Assembly: GCA_030745755.1 (NCBI GenBank)
Contig: JASLOA010000034.1
Location: 74,071-138,070 of the forward strand
Origin: Kiritimatiellia bacterium
GTDB lineage: Bacteria; Verrucomicrobiota; Kiritimatiellia; UBA8416; JABMPJ01
Length of the DNA stretch: 64,000 nt
Direction of reading: 5' to 3'
This document shows, one piece after another, positions 8,408 through 15,585 of the stretch. How positions within the stretch are numbered: position 1 is the stretch's first letter; each line of letters opens with the position of its first letter. The notes below the pieces were generated by a model. The model did no database searches and was not told the DNA's origin. It saw only the letters and a program-made list of their open reading frames with translations. Position numbers and translations under genes: made by a program.

Positions 8408-9037
8408 CTAATCCCCCTGCATGAAAAAATTCGTCCGCTTCTCCTGTCCAATCGTGCTGGCGGGACCATGCCCCGGGAGAATCGTCGTCTGCTCCGGCAG
8501 CGCCCTGAGCTTCTGTAACGAAGCGCTGAGCGTACGACTGTCCCCGCCGGGCAGATCGGTGCGACCCACTGAGCCGGCAAAGAGCGTATCGCCGGTGATG
8601 AGCGTATCATCCGCTTCAAAGTGAATGCAAACACCGCCCGGGGTATGGCCGGGCGTTGCGATGACAGCAAAGGTCAATCCCGCGTAAGTGTAGCGATTCC
8701 CCTCGGCGAAATCGACGCGCTCACTGCCGGGGTCCCGCGGGGCCGTGCAGAAGAAGGGGGGGAGGGTATTGGTAGCCGTGAAGGCCCAGTTCCAGTCGGA
8801 CGGGTGCATCGCGACGGGCGCGGGGAATGCATCGTGAACAGTGGCCAGGGCGGAGATATGGTCGCAGTGACCATGCGTCATGAGGTAGGCCGCTACAGTC
8901 AGACCGCGTTCGCGCAGGTGTGCGATCACCACATCCGCATCCTCGCCCGGATCAACCACCAGCGCCTGGGAGTCCGTGCCCGTGCAGACAAAGCAGTTCA
9001 CCGCGAATTCGCCAACCACTATGGTCTCAATATTCAT
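8408..9037 (-). CDS. Metallo-beta-lactamase-fold hydrolase, glyoxalase II-like
   Basis: 209 residues. The metal motif THGHCDH is at 54-60, followed by the histidine in TPGHTPG near 130, the aspartate in ITGDTLF near 147, and PGHGP near 190. These are the ligands of the binuclear zinc site in glyoxalase II-like enzymes. The length fits the short GloB-like group (hydroxyacylglutathione hydrolase family protein), but the C-terminal substrate domain of true glyoxalase II is absent, so the substrate is open. The start is 52 bp from the divergent coaB start. Confidence 0.9.
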   Translation of the reverse strand: MNIETIVVGEFAVNCFVCTGTDSQALVVDPGEDADVVIAHLRERGLTVAAYLMTHGHCDHISALATVHDAFPAPVAMHPSDWNWAFTATNTLPPFFCTAPRDPGSERVDFAEGNRYTYAGLTFAVIATPGHTPGGVCIHFEADDTLITGDTLFAGSVGRTDLPGGDSRTLSASLQKLRALPEQTTILPGHGPASTIGQEKRTNFFMQGD

Positions 9038-9054
9038 GCGGGGACCCTACATGT

Positions 9055-9083
9055 TTGTGCGCCGATATGCAATCTGCTAGGCT
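9055..9083 (+). promoter_or_regulatory. Promoter of coaB, placed for a leaderless transcript
   Basis: TTGTGC (9055-9060), 17-bp spacer, TAGGCT (9078-9083). Seven bases then precede the ATG at 9090, so transcription would start at or next to the start codon. There is no room for a ribosome binding site. Confidence 0.45.
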
Positions 9084-9089
9084 GTCTTC

Positions 9090-9719
9090 ATGAACATGTT
9101 GGTGACAGCCGGTCCCACACGTGAGGCGATCGACCCGGTACGATTCCTGAGCAATCGTTCTTCGGGGCGGATGGGGTTTGCCGTTGCGGCCAAAGCGGCC
9201 GAGGCCGGGCACGCCGTCCGGCTGGTTGCCGGACCCGTGACGCTGGAAACGCCGACAGGTGTCGAACGTATTGACGTCGTGTCGGCCGGGGAGATGTGTG
9301 ATGCGGTAACGGAACATGTGGCGTGGTGCCATGCACTGGTCATGGCGGCAGCCGTGGCCGACTGGCGACCGGCGGTTGTGGGCAGCCGTAAGCTGAAGAA
9401 AGGGGAGGGCCCCCTGGGCCTGCAGCTTGAGCGTACGACAGACATTCTGCAGTCGATCAGCCACCGGAAGGGTGAGCGGATCTTCGTGGGATTTGCAGCC
9501 GAGACGGGTGATCCGGAAGCCGAAGCAACGCGCAAACTGGCCGCCAAGAGCCTGGACATGATTGTGGCCAATGATGTCAGCCGTCCCGATGCAGGCTTTG
9601 AAGTGGATACCAACGCCGTGACCTTTATCGATCAGAATGGAACCACCCGCCACATCGAAACGGCACCCAAATCTGAAATCGCCGCCGAGATCGTAACATG
9701 GATCGAGGGACGACTCTGA
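9090..9719 (+). CDS. coaB: Stand-alone phosphopantothenate-cysteine ligase domain
   Basis: Joins cysteine to 4'-phosphopantothenate in coenzyme A synthesis. 209 residues, only the CoaB half: NMLVTAGPTREAIDPVR at the start, SNRSSGRMG near 21, AAAVADWRP near 88, and VGFAAETGD near 132 with an ANDVS motif near 155. Most bacteria have a fused CoaBC of about 400 residues with the flavin decarboxylase half in front; that half is missing and must be encoded elsewhere. The start codon lies close after a -10 box, so it is probably leaderless. Confidence 0.9.
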   Translation: MNMLVTAGPTREAIDPVRFLSNRSSGRMGFAVAAKAAEAGHAVRLVAGPVTLETPTGVERIDVVSAGEMCDAVTEHVAWCHALVMAAAVADWRPAVVGSRKLKKGEGPLGLQLERTTDILQSISHRKGERIFVGFAAETGDPEAEATRKLAAKSLDMIVANDVSRPDAGFEVDTNAVTFIDQNGTTRHIETAPKSEIAAEIVTWIEGRL

Positions 9720-9760
9720 TCCTGTTGCTTTCTCTTCCCGGAACGGCATGTTGCCCAAAA

Positions 9761-9848
9761 GGAGATCCCTCGACTTCGCTCGGGATGACCGTGCTGTTGT
9801 TCATGAGTTTCCTGAGAAACTGTCATGCTGAGCCTGCCGAAGCATCTC
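9761..9848. repeat. Dispersed repeat pair, heads inward
   Basis: A - copy (9761-9789) and a diverged + copy (9822-9848, gtcatgctgagcctgccg variant) are separated by 32 bp containing gagtttcctgagaaac. It sits between the convergent coaB gene and the zinc-ribbon membrane gene. Confidence 0.8.
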
Positions 9849-9890
9849 GCCGAAGGCGTCTCTGCTATTTGCCCAACAGGCCGGTAGGCA

Positions 9891-10547
9891 TCAACCGCCC
9901 GACGCGATGTAGTCGGAGACTGTGCGGTAGACGTCTGCAGCGACGTCCTTATAGAAGAGGGCGCTATCAAATCCGATGCCGACCAACAGGCCGCCCATCA
10001 GGGCCCGCGCCCAGAAGTTGTCTGATACCAGGAAGAGGTAGAAGAAGGAGTATCCCGGAATCAGCAGGCAGAGGATGCCCTGGAAGACGGTATCCTTGAA
10101 GGCCATCAGTATGATGACAATGTGCATCATGAGGGCGATGTAGGGTCCGTAGAGCTGGAGCATAGCGAGGTAGTCAGGGGGCATGATATAGAGAAAGCGG
10201 ATGGAGGCCATGAGCGCCGCGATCACAATGAAGCAGAGCCAGCTCCAGATGACGCCGCTCTGCTTGGTCTCGGTCTTGATGTTGCCGCGGCTCTTCTCGA
10301 TATAGCGATCAAACCGCCATGTGCTTTCCTCTTCGTCTCCGGTCGCCGCGTCGCTGTCTTCTTCCGATTCATCGGCGGCTTCGCGCTGCTTCAGCTTGAG
10401 GCGTTCGCTTACGCTGTCGGTGGGAGAGGTCGGCACGGCCTTCAGGGCCGAGCCGCAGGAGCGGCAGCTGATCGTGTTTATTGCGGCATACTCTGACAAT
10501 ACGACAGGGGCGCCGCATTGCTCACACTTGACTTCAACATCGGCCAT
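9891..10547 (-). CDS. Zinc-ribbon membrane protein, unknown function
   Basis: 218 residues. The N-terminal four-cysteine ribbon (VKCEQCGAPV and ISCRSCGSAL) is followed by a charged, Glu/Asp-rich linker (about 45-80) and four hydrophobic stretches, near 100-118, 130-150, 153-175 and 182-200. A ribosome binding site, gaggga, precedes the ATG. It follows the small lipoprotein gene by 24 bp on the same strand. The ribbon is predicted to face the cytoplasm. It belongs to no named family that I recognise. Confidence 0.7.
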   Translation of the reverse strand: MADVEVKCEQCGAPVVLSEYAAINTISCRSCGSALKAVPTSPTDSVSERLKLKQREAADESEEDSDAATGDEEESTWRFDRYIEKSRGNIKTETKQSGVIWSWLCFIVIAALMASIRFLYIMPPDYLAMLQLYGPYIALMMHIVIILMAFKDTVFQGILCLLIPGYSFFYLFLVSDNFWARALMGGLLVGIGFDSALFYKDVAADVYRTVSDYIASGG

Positions 10548-10571
10548 AGTTGATCCCTCGGTTCGTCGTGC

Positions 10572-10802
10572 CTACTCCATGACAGCGTCCAGGTCCCGGT
10601 TGTGTTGCTCGCTGATGCGGGTAATGTCGGCCTTGGCTTTCTGTCCAGCGTTCACAGCGGTTCGCCCCGTGACGCCCTCGATGAGTGTCTGGGCGGTAGA
10701 CGGGGCCGGCTTCGCCTTGTCCCCGGGTGGTGCCGACTTTCCGCATCCGACTCCAAGACCCGCGATCATCAGTAGTGCAATACCCGTTCTCATAAATGAC
10801 AT
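10572..10802 (-). CDS. Small predicted lipoprotein
   Basis: 76 residues when started at the ATG at 10802; a longer frame reaches 10829. The start MSFMRTGIALLMIAGLGVGCGKS forms a lipoprotein-type signal, with the cysteine after a weak lipobox (GVGC). The mature part is short, Ala/Pro/Lys-rich, then polar and helical. Unknown role. It is upstream of the zinc-ribbon membrane protein in the same direction, so it may share a transcript with it. Confidence 0.6.
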   Translation of the reverse strand: MSFMRTGIALLMIAGLGVGCGKSAPPGDKAKPAPSTAQTLIEGVTGRTAVNAGQKAKADITRISEQHNRDLDAVME

Positions 10803-10930
10803 GATGGCGTATTGGTCGCTTTGCTTCAAGGTCCAAGGTTGAAGCGGATATTCATTGCGGCGGGGGCGGTTTGAAAGTACGCTCGGATGGAGTTCTGAGA
10901 TGAGGGTATGGATAGCTGCGAGGAACAGGT

Positions 10931-11755
10931 GTGAAGGTTAAGACGGTTTCTGTTGGTGGTGTCAAGGTTGGCGGACGGCATCCGTTGGTGCTGATAGCGG
11001 GACCGTGCGTGATTGAGCGCCGTGAGGCGTGTCTTGATGTGGCGCGCCGGCTGGTGCGACTGTCAAAACGCGAGCAGATCCCCTTCATCTTCAAGGCCTC
11101 CTACGACAAGGCCAATCGCTCCTCAGTACGCGCTTTTCGCGGTCCGGGAATCGAGGAAGGGCTGGCGATCCTGGCAGAAGTGAAGGAGGCTCTGGATGTT
11201 CCTGTTCTGACCGATGTTCACTCGGTGGCGGAGGTAGCCGCCGCCGCGAGGGTGGTCGATGTGATCCAGATTCCTGCCTTTCTGGCGCGGCAGACCGATC
11301 TTCTGGTGGCGGCAGGCCGGACCCGCAAGGTGGTCAATGTGAAGAAGGGCCAGTTTATGTCGCCCGAGGAGATGGCCAACGCGATTGCCAAGGTTGAGAG
11401 CGGAGGCGGACGTCGCATCATGCTTACGGAGCGGGGCACAAGTTTTGGGTACAACAATCTCGTGGCCGATATGCGGAGCCTGCCGATCATGCGTGGGTTG
11501 GGTTACCCGGTGATTTTTGATGCTACGCACAGCGTGCAGCGGCCGGGTGGGGGCGGTGACCGGTCGATCGGTGATCGTGAGTGGGCTCCCCTGCTGGCGC
11601 GAGCGGCTGTGGCGACAGGTTGTGATGCCGTGTTTATCGAGACCTATGTAGACCCCGACAAGGCGCTCTGCGATGGTGCGAATGCTTTGGTCCTGAAGGA
11701 TCTGAAGTCTATATGGAGACAGTTGAGAGCAGTTGATGGGGTCGTGAATGATTAG
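10931..11755 (+). CDS. kdsA: 3-deoxy-D-manno-octulosonate 8-phosphate synthase
   Basis: Condenses phosphoenolpyruvate with arabinose 5-phosphate to give KDO 8-phosphate for the LPS core. 274 residues, GTG start preceded by GAGGAAC. Motifs: LIAGPCVIE near 21, FKASYDKANRSS near 56, PVLTDVH near 92, DVIQIPAFLARQTDLL near 112, NVKKGQFMSP near 138, FDATHSVQRPGG near 198. The GPC..E region supports either a metal-dependent or independent form; this was not decided. lptC, lptA and lptB follow, a common LPS-assembly order. Confidence 0.96.
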   Translation: MKVKTVSVGGVKVGGRHPLVLIAGPCVIERREACLDVARRLVRLSKREQIPFIFKASYDKANRSSVRAFRGPGIEEGLAILAEVKEALDVPVLTDVHSVAEVAAAARVVDVIQIPAFLARQTDLLVAAGRTRKVVNVKKGQFMSPEEMANAIAKVESGGGRRIMLTERGTSFGYNNLVADMRSLPIMRGLGYPVIFDATHSVQRPGGGGDRSIGDREWAPLLARAAVATGCDAVFIETYVDPDKALCDGANALVLKDLKSIWRQLRAVDGVVND

Positions 11756-11778
11756 TGTTGGGGCTGTTGATGGAGTCT

Positions 11779-11932
11779 ATGCAATGAATTCGGCGCCAGA
11801 AGAAGCGGCGATCTCACGCCATCTGCCGGTTTTTCGGAGGCTTCGCGGACACGAGTCCTGCGAATCCTCCGAGAAAACCGACATCTGGCGCAAGCTTGCC
11901 GCTTCTTCTGGCTTAACCCGAATTCATTGCAT
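11779..11932. repeat. 154-bp imperfect palindrome between kdsA and lptC
   Basis: The left arm atgcaatgaattcgg... and the right arm ...cgaattcattgcat are reverse complements with a few mismatches and small gaps. The arms also share the blocks ccagaagaagcggc and cggttttctcggagg (in left-arm orientation). The centre is near ttcgcggacacgagtcctgcgaa. The transcript would fold into one long hairpin. Confidence 0.75.
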
Positions 11933-12461
11933 GTTTCACACACCAAGCCGCCCTGGCGGGCGGACTCGGTGTAGAATTGCGGAAGTATTCTGTTTGGTTT
12001 GTTTTGTGGCGGTGGGGAGCTTGGCAGGGGAGGCGAAGCTTCCGATCAAGGGGATGCGGATTCCCATGGAGCTTTTTGAGGATGGCAGTGTGAAGATGCA
12101 GTTCTCGGCGGCGCGTGCGAGCGTGCCGGAGGGCAGTGGCGAAATGGAGGCCTCCGAAGTTCTGATTGAGTCATTCGAGCGCGACGGCAGTCTGGCGATG
12201 ATCATGGAGGCGGACACATGCTGGTATAACCGTACCACGGGGCGGCTTGATTCGGACGGTCCGGTGCGTATGGATCGCGGCGACATGGAAATCACCGGGG
12301 TGGGTATGGAATGGAAGGCAAGCGAACAGAAACTCCGGCTCTACTCGGATGTCCGCGTGGTTCTGAAGGGCAATGCCGGTCTGGGAAAGGTGTTGCCCGG
12401 GCGTCGCGGCAAGCGGGAGATGCCCTCGTCGGAATCAGCCCACAGGGAGGATGCGGAATGA
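11931..12461 (+). CDS. lptC: LPS export protein LptC-like
   Basis: About 176 residues from the ATG at 11931; an internal TTG at 11994 with GGAAG upstream is an alternative. A short hydrophobic segment EVFCLVCFVAVGSLAG is the membrane anchor or signal. The body is a beta-jellyroll typical of LptC/OstA: GSVKMQFSAARA near 60, TGRLDSDGPVRMDRGDMEITGVGMEW near 107, and LYSDVRVVLKG near 142. It would stand in the inner-membrane side of the Lpt bridge. The upstream 154-bp palindrome overlaps the apparent start of the frame, so the N-terminus is uncertain. The stop overlaps the lptA start. Confidence 0.75.
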   Translation: MFHTPSRPGGRTRCRIAEVFCLVCFVAVGSLAGEAKLPIKGMRIPMELFEDGSVKMQFSAARASVPEGSGEMEASEVLIESFERDGSLAMIMEADTCWYNRTTGRLDSDGPVRMDRGDMEITGVGMEWKASEQKLRLYSDVRVVLKGNAGLGKVLPGRRGKREMPSSESAHREDAE

Positions 12462-12958
12462 AGCGGAGTGTCCTTTTGAGCTTCGTATGCCTGGCGGGCA
12501 TGGCCTGCGGGCAGGAGCCCGTGTCCACGAACGCGTTGCCGGCCACGACCAACCAGACCATTATCACGAGTGACCGGCTCGAGTATGACTATCCGCGTGC
12601 GATTGCGGTGTTCACCGGGAACGTCCTGGTACGGGACAAGGATCTCAAGATGTGGTCCGACAAGATGACCGTGATCTTTGCTCCCAACGACGAGATTGAG
12701 TCGGTGACGGCAATCGGGCGTGTGGTCATCATTCAGCCGGGGCGTCGGGCCGACTGTCGCAAAGCAATTTTCCTGATGGACAGGAACGAGGTGATCCTGA
12801 CCGGGGATGCAAAGGTGGTGCAGGGGAATGATCGTGTTGAAGGCCGGGTGATTCACATCTGGACCGATACGGATCGCATGGTGAGTGAGCCGGGGCACCT
12901 GGTGGTGTCTCCCAAGGAGGAAGAATCCGTCAAGAAGGACTCACCCACCCCTGAGTAG
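12458..12958 (+). CDS. lptA: LPS transport periplasmic protein LptA/OstA
   Basis: 166 residues, with signal peptide MKRSVLLSFVCLAGMACG (possibly lipoprotein-like at AC). Beta-strand repeats follow: TIITSDRLEYDYPRAIAVFTGNV, KDLKMWSDKMTVIF, IESVTAIGRVVI. This is the OstA fold, a periplasmic bridge carrying LPS. The start is fixed by AGGGAGG 7 bp upstream and by the ATGA overlap with lptC. The C-terminus is lysine-rich. A repeat pair at 12996-13069 separates it from lptB. Confidence 0.9.
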   Translation: MKRSVLLSFVCLAGMACGQEPVSTNALPATTNQTIITSDRLEYDYPRAIAVFTGNVLVRDKDLKMWSDKMTVIFAPNDEIESVTAIGRVVIIQPGRRADCRKAIFLMDRNEVILTGDAKVVQGNDRVEGRVIHIWTDTDRMVSEPGHLVVSPKEEESVKKDSPTPE

Positions 12959-12995
12959 CAGCAGTTCTCATTATGGCAGCAGTTCAAGCCGTTCT

Positions 12996-13069
12996 GTCAT
13001 CCCGAGCTTGCCGAGGGATCTCCTGATCATCGAAAACACTGGAGATTCCTCGACTTCGCTCGGAATGAC
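12996..13069. repeat. Dispersed repeat pair inside the lpt cluster, tails inward
   Basis: A + copy (12996-13023, cttgccg variant) and a - copy (13041-13069, cgacttcgctcgg variant) are separated by 17 bp. The pair lies between lptA and lptB and so within what is normally one operon. Confidence 0.85.
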
Positions 13070-13123
13070 AGATCAGACAAGGGAGGAGTGCCTCCATAGT
13101 GAGAACTGCTGCCTGAGTAGGGC

Positions 13124-13152
13124 TTGCCACAGCGAGCCGGGGCGTCTATGCT
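13124..13152 (+). promoter_or_regulatory. Sigma-70-type promoter of lptB
   Basis: TTGCCA (13124-13129), 17-bp spacer, TATGCT (13147-13152), 16 bp before the lptB ATG. It would restore transcription of lptB and downstream genes after the inserted repeat. Confidence 0.5.
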
Positions 13153-13168
13153 CTGCAGTGAAGGAAAT

Positions 13169-13888
13169 ATGCTGTTAAAGGCTTCAGGAATTGAGAAAAG
13201 CTATCGGGGCCGACCTGTCGTCAAGGGGGTTGATCTCGAAGTTCGACGCGGCGAAATTGTTGGGCTGCTTGGGCCCAACGGTGCGGGCAAGACGACCACG
13301 TTTTATACAGTGGTCGGCCTGGTACGTGCTGATGGCGGCTCGATCGTCTTTGACGGTCACGACGTCACGCAGGCGCCGGTCTATCAGCGGGCACGGCTGG
13401 GTGTAGGCTACCTGGCACAGGAGCCGTCTGTCTTTCGCAAGTTGACGGTGGAACAGAATGTCGGTGCCATCCTTGAGACGTTGGACATGGATGCCGACGC
13501 ACGCGAAGAACGCGCGGCCGAGCTGCTGGCCGACCTGGGATTGACCAAGGTGGCCAAGCAGCGGGCCTACACGCTCAGTGGCGGCGAGCGCCGTAAGTTG
13601 GAGATTGCACGCTCGCTGGTGCGTGATCCGAAGATGCTGATGCTGGATGAACCGTTCAGCGGGGTGGACCCGCTGGCGGTGAGCGACATACAGGAGATCG
13701 TCAGAGGGCTGCGCGACCGGGGGCTGGGGCTGTTGATTACGGATCACAACGTGCGGGAAACACTGGCGGTTGTGGATCGCGCCTACTTGCTATACGATGG
13801 GAAGGTCCTGAGAGACGGGGCGAGCGATTTTCTGATCAATGATGAAATGAGTCGAAAACTGTATCTGGGTGATAAGTTCAAGATGTAA
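13169..13888 (+). CDS. lptB: LPS export ABC transporter ATPase LptB
   Basis: 239 residues. Walker A GPNGAGKTTTF near 39, Q-loop YLAQEPSVFRKLTVEQN near 89, signature LSGGERRKLEIARS near 143, Walker B MLMLDEPFSGVDP near 163, H-loop ITDHNVRE near 197. The sequence LGVGYLAQEPSVFRKLTVEQN is characteristic of LptB. The start is the ATG at 13169 with AAGGA 5 bp upstream; the longer frame to 13124 covers the promoter. It energises LPS extraction with LptFG, not in this window. Confidence 0.95.
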   Translation: MLLKASGIEKSYRGRPVVKGVDLEVRRGEIVGLLGPNGAGKTTTFYTVVGLVRADGGSIVFDGHDVTQAPVYQRARLGVGYLAQEPSVFRKLTVEQNVGAILETLDMDADAREERAAELLADLGLTKVAKQRAYTLSGGERRKLEIARSLVRDPKMLMLDEPFSGVDPLAVSDIQEIVRGLRDRGLGLLITDHNVRETLAVVDRAYLLYDGKVLRDGASDFLINDEMSRKLYLGDKFKM

Positions 13889-13900
13889 GGAGGGTTCACC

Positions 13901-14242
13901 ATGTCCATCGAGGTCACCACACGTCACATGCAGGGCAAAGATGATATCCAGCAGTATGCCGAGAACAAGGCGGCGGAGCTTGTGGCCGCTTTTCCGAGTT
14001 GCGAGCATGTTCATGTGATTCTAGATCACGAGAAGCACCTGTTCAAAGCGGAGGTGGTCACGCAGGCGGGGCATCACGTGCGCATTGAAGGCACGGAGGC
14101 GCTCGATAACATGCGCGCGGCCATCGATGGTGCGATTGACAAGGTGGAACGGCAATATCGGCGCCTGATGGACAAGGTCAAGGATCACCATTCGGCGATG
14201 AAGTACGAGGAATCCAAAAAGGAACGCGGAGAAGTAGTGTGA
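13901..14242 (+). CDS. hpf: Short ribosome hibernation promoting factor
   Basis: 113 residues: MSIEVTTRHMQGKDDIQQYAENKAAEL at the N-terminus, of which the start is HPF-like, and a basic C-terminal end. It lacks the C-terminal domain of long HPF, so it is of the short type that dimerises or inactivates 70S ribosomes in stationary phase. AGGAGGG lies 7 bp before the ATG. Its last codons overlap the hprK start. Position between lptB and hprK matches the common lptB-(rpoN)-hpf-hprK order; rpoN is missing here. Confidence 0.92.
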   Translation: MSIEVTTRHMQGKDDIQQYAENKAAELVAAFPSCEHVHVILDHEKHLFKAEVVTQAGHHVRIEGTEALDNMRAAIDGAIDKVERQYRRLMDKVKDHHSAMKYEESKKERGEVV

Positions 14243-15216
14243 GTAAATCAGGCAGTAAGACCGCGAAGCGGACATCGGTCAGCGTCGGCATCTTTCTTGA
14301 TGTCGGCGGGCGTGATCTGAATATGGAATTGGTAGCGGGTGAGGCCGGGCTCAAGCGCCGCATTCCGGAGGTGGCGATCCACCGACCCGGCCTGGCGCTG
14401 ACAGGTTTCTTCAAGCACTTTGCCGAGCACCGTATCCAGGTGCTGGGCATGGCGGAGTACGCCTATCTTAGCTCGCTGGAGGTGGAGGAGCGAACCGTGC
14501 GGTTGCGCCGCTTCTTCGAGCGGAAGATTCCCTGTGTGATCATGGGACGGTCGAAACGGCCGTTTCCAGAGATGATCGAGCTGGCCGAGGAGTTCAAGAC
14601 CCCGGTTCTGCGCTCCAAGATGATCACCAAGCATCTCATTACGGCAGCCACCATTATTATGGAGAACCTGTCGGCTCCGCGCGCCAAGGCGCAGGGTACC
14701 ATGCTGGAGATCCAGGGCATTGGCGTGTTGATTGAGGGCAAGCCGGGCATGGGCAAGAGCGAGACGGCGCTGGCCCTGATTCGGCACGGCGGCGCACTGG
14801 TGTCAGACGACGTCACGGCGCTGCGCCTGGACAGTGCGGGCTCGGTGCTGGCTGCAGCCGTGGATGTCACGCGTTTCCATATGGAAATCCGGGGTGTCGG
14901 TATCGTGCATGTCCCGAGCCTGTTTGGGGTGGCCTCCGTCCGTGGCGAGAAGCGGCTTGAACTGGTCGTGACACTCTGCAAGCCGGGCGAGTGCGAGCTG
15001 GGCGGTGCCAATCTTTATGCGCATGGGTCACGGGACTTCCTGGGCGTTGAGATTCCGCGGGTGCATATCCCCGTCGCGCCCGGACGCGATATCGCAAACG
15101 TGGTAGAGGCGGCCGCGCTGGATTATAAGCTGCGCATCCTCGGACACGATGCCGAGAAGGAACTGGACGAGAACCTGATAGCCTTGCTGCAACGCGGGCG
15201 TGCAGGTAGCGAGTGA
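14239..15216 (+). CDS. hprK: HPr kinase/phosphorylase
   Basis: 325 residues, GTG start overlapping the hpf stop. It phosphorylates or dephosphorylates the regulatory serine of HPr. Walker A GKPGMGKSE near 168, with DDVTALR near 189. The HprK signature region around RGVGIVHVPSLFG near 220 and LELVVTLCKPGEC near 240 is present. The N-terminal domain (1-130) is the usual substrate-recognition part. HPr is the next gene, 8 bp downstream. Confidence 0.93.
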   Translation: MSKSGSKTAKRTSVSVGIFLDVGGRDLNMELVAGEAGLKRRIPEVAIHRPGLALTGFFKHFAEHRIQVLGMAEYAYLSSLEVEERTVRLRRFFERKIPCVIMGRSKRPFPEMIELAEEFKTPVLRSKMITKHLITAATIIMENLSAPRAKAQGTMLEIQGIGVLIEGKPGMGKSETALALIRHGGALVSDDVTALRLDSAGSVLAAAVDVTRFHMEIRGVGIVHVPSLFGVASVRGEKRLELVVTLCKPGECELGGANLYAHGSRDFLGVEIPRVHIPVAPGRDIANVVEAAALDYKLRILGHDAEKELDENLIALLQRGRAGSE

Positions 15217-15224
15217 GTTAAGGC

Positions 15225-15506
15225 GTGGCAGATAACGATACATCAACACGCGTGTTCGAAATCCGGAACCAGTACGGGATCCATGCCCGGCCGGCGGCAC
15301 TGTTCGTCAAAACTGCCGCAAGGTACGACGTGGATGTCCTGGTGGAGAAGGATGGCAACAGCGTCTCAGGGAAGAGCATCATGGGGCTGATGACGCTGGA
15401 AGCCTCCAAAGGATCGAAGCTGACGGTATCAGCAACAGGGCTGGATGCCGAACAGGTGCTGGATGAGCTGCAGGCCCTTTTCGAGACCGGCTTCGACGAG
15501 AAGTGA
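15225..15506 (+). CDS. ptsH: Phosphocarrier protein HPr
   Basis: 93 residues, GTG start. The enzyme-I phosphorylation site is His20 in NQYGIHARPAALF; the HprK target is Ser51 in VSGKSIMGLMTL, 31 residues later as in Gram-positive HPr. Both sites are present, so it can act in both PTS transfer and HprK signalling. It lies between hprK and ptsI. Confidence 0.96.
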   Translation: MADNDTSTRVFEIRNQYGIHARPAALFVKTAARYDVDVLVEKDGNSVSGKSIMGLMTLEASKGSKLTVSATGLDAEQVLDELQALFETGFDEK

Positions 15507-15526
15507 TGGGGAAAGCAATCAGTACT

Positions 15527-15566
15527 CAGTGATCAGCAGTCACTGATAACTGATAACTGATCACTG
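15527..15566. repeat. Small palindrome between ptsH and ptsI
   Basis: cagtgatcag (15527-15536) and ctgatcactg (15557-15566) form perfect 10-bp arms, with actgataactgataact between them. It may act as a transcript hairpin between the two genes. Confidence 0.55.
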
Positions 15567-15585
15567 GCCGCACTGCGGGGCAACT

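Noticed and set aside
11905-11932. Integron attC-like core: ggcttaac at the right arm of the 154-bp palindrome matches the RYYYAAC pattern
   Set aside because: The matching GTTRRRY core is missing at the opposite end, the order of the sites is wrong for attC, and no integrase gene or cassette array is present.
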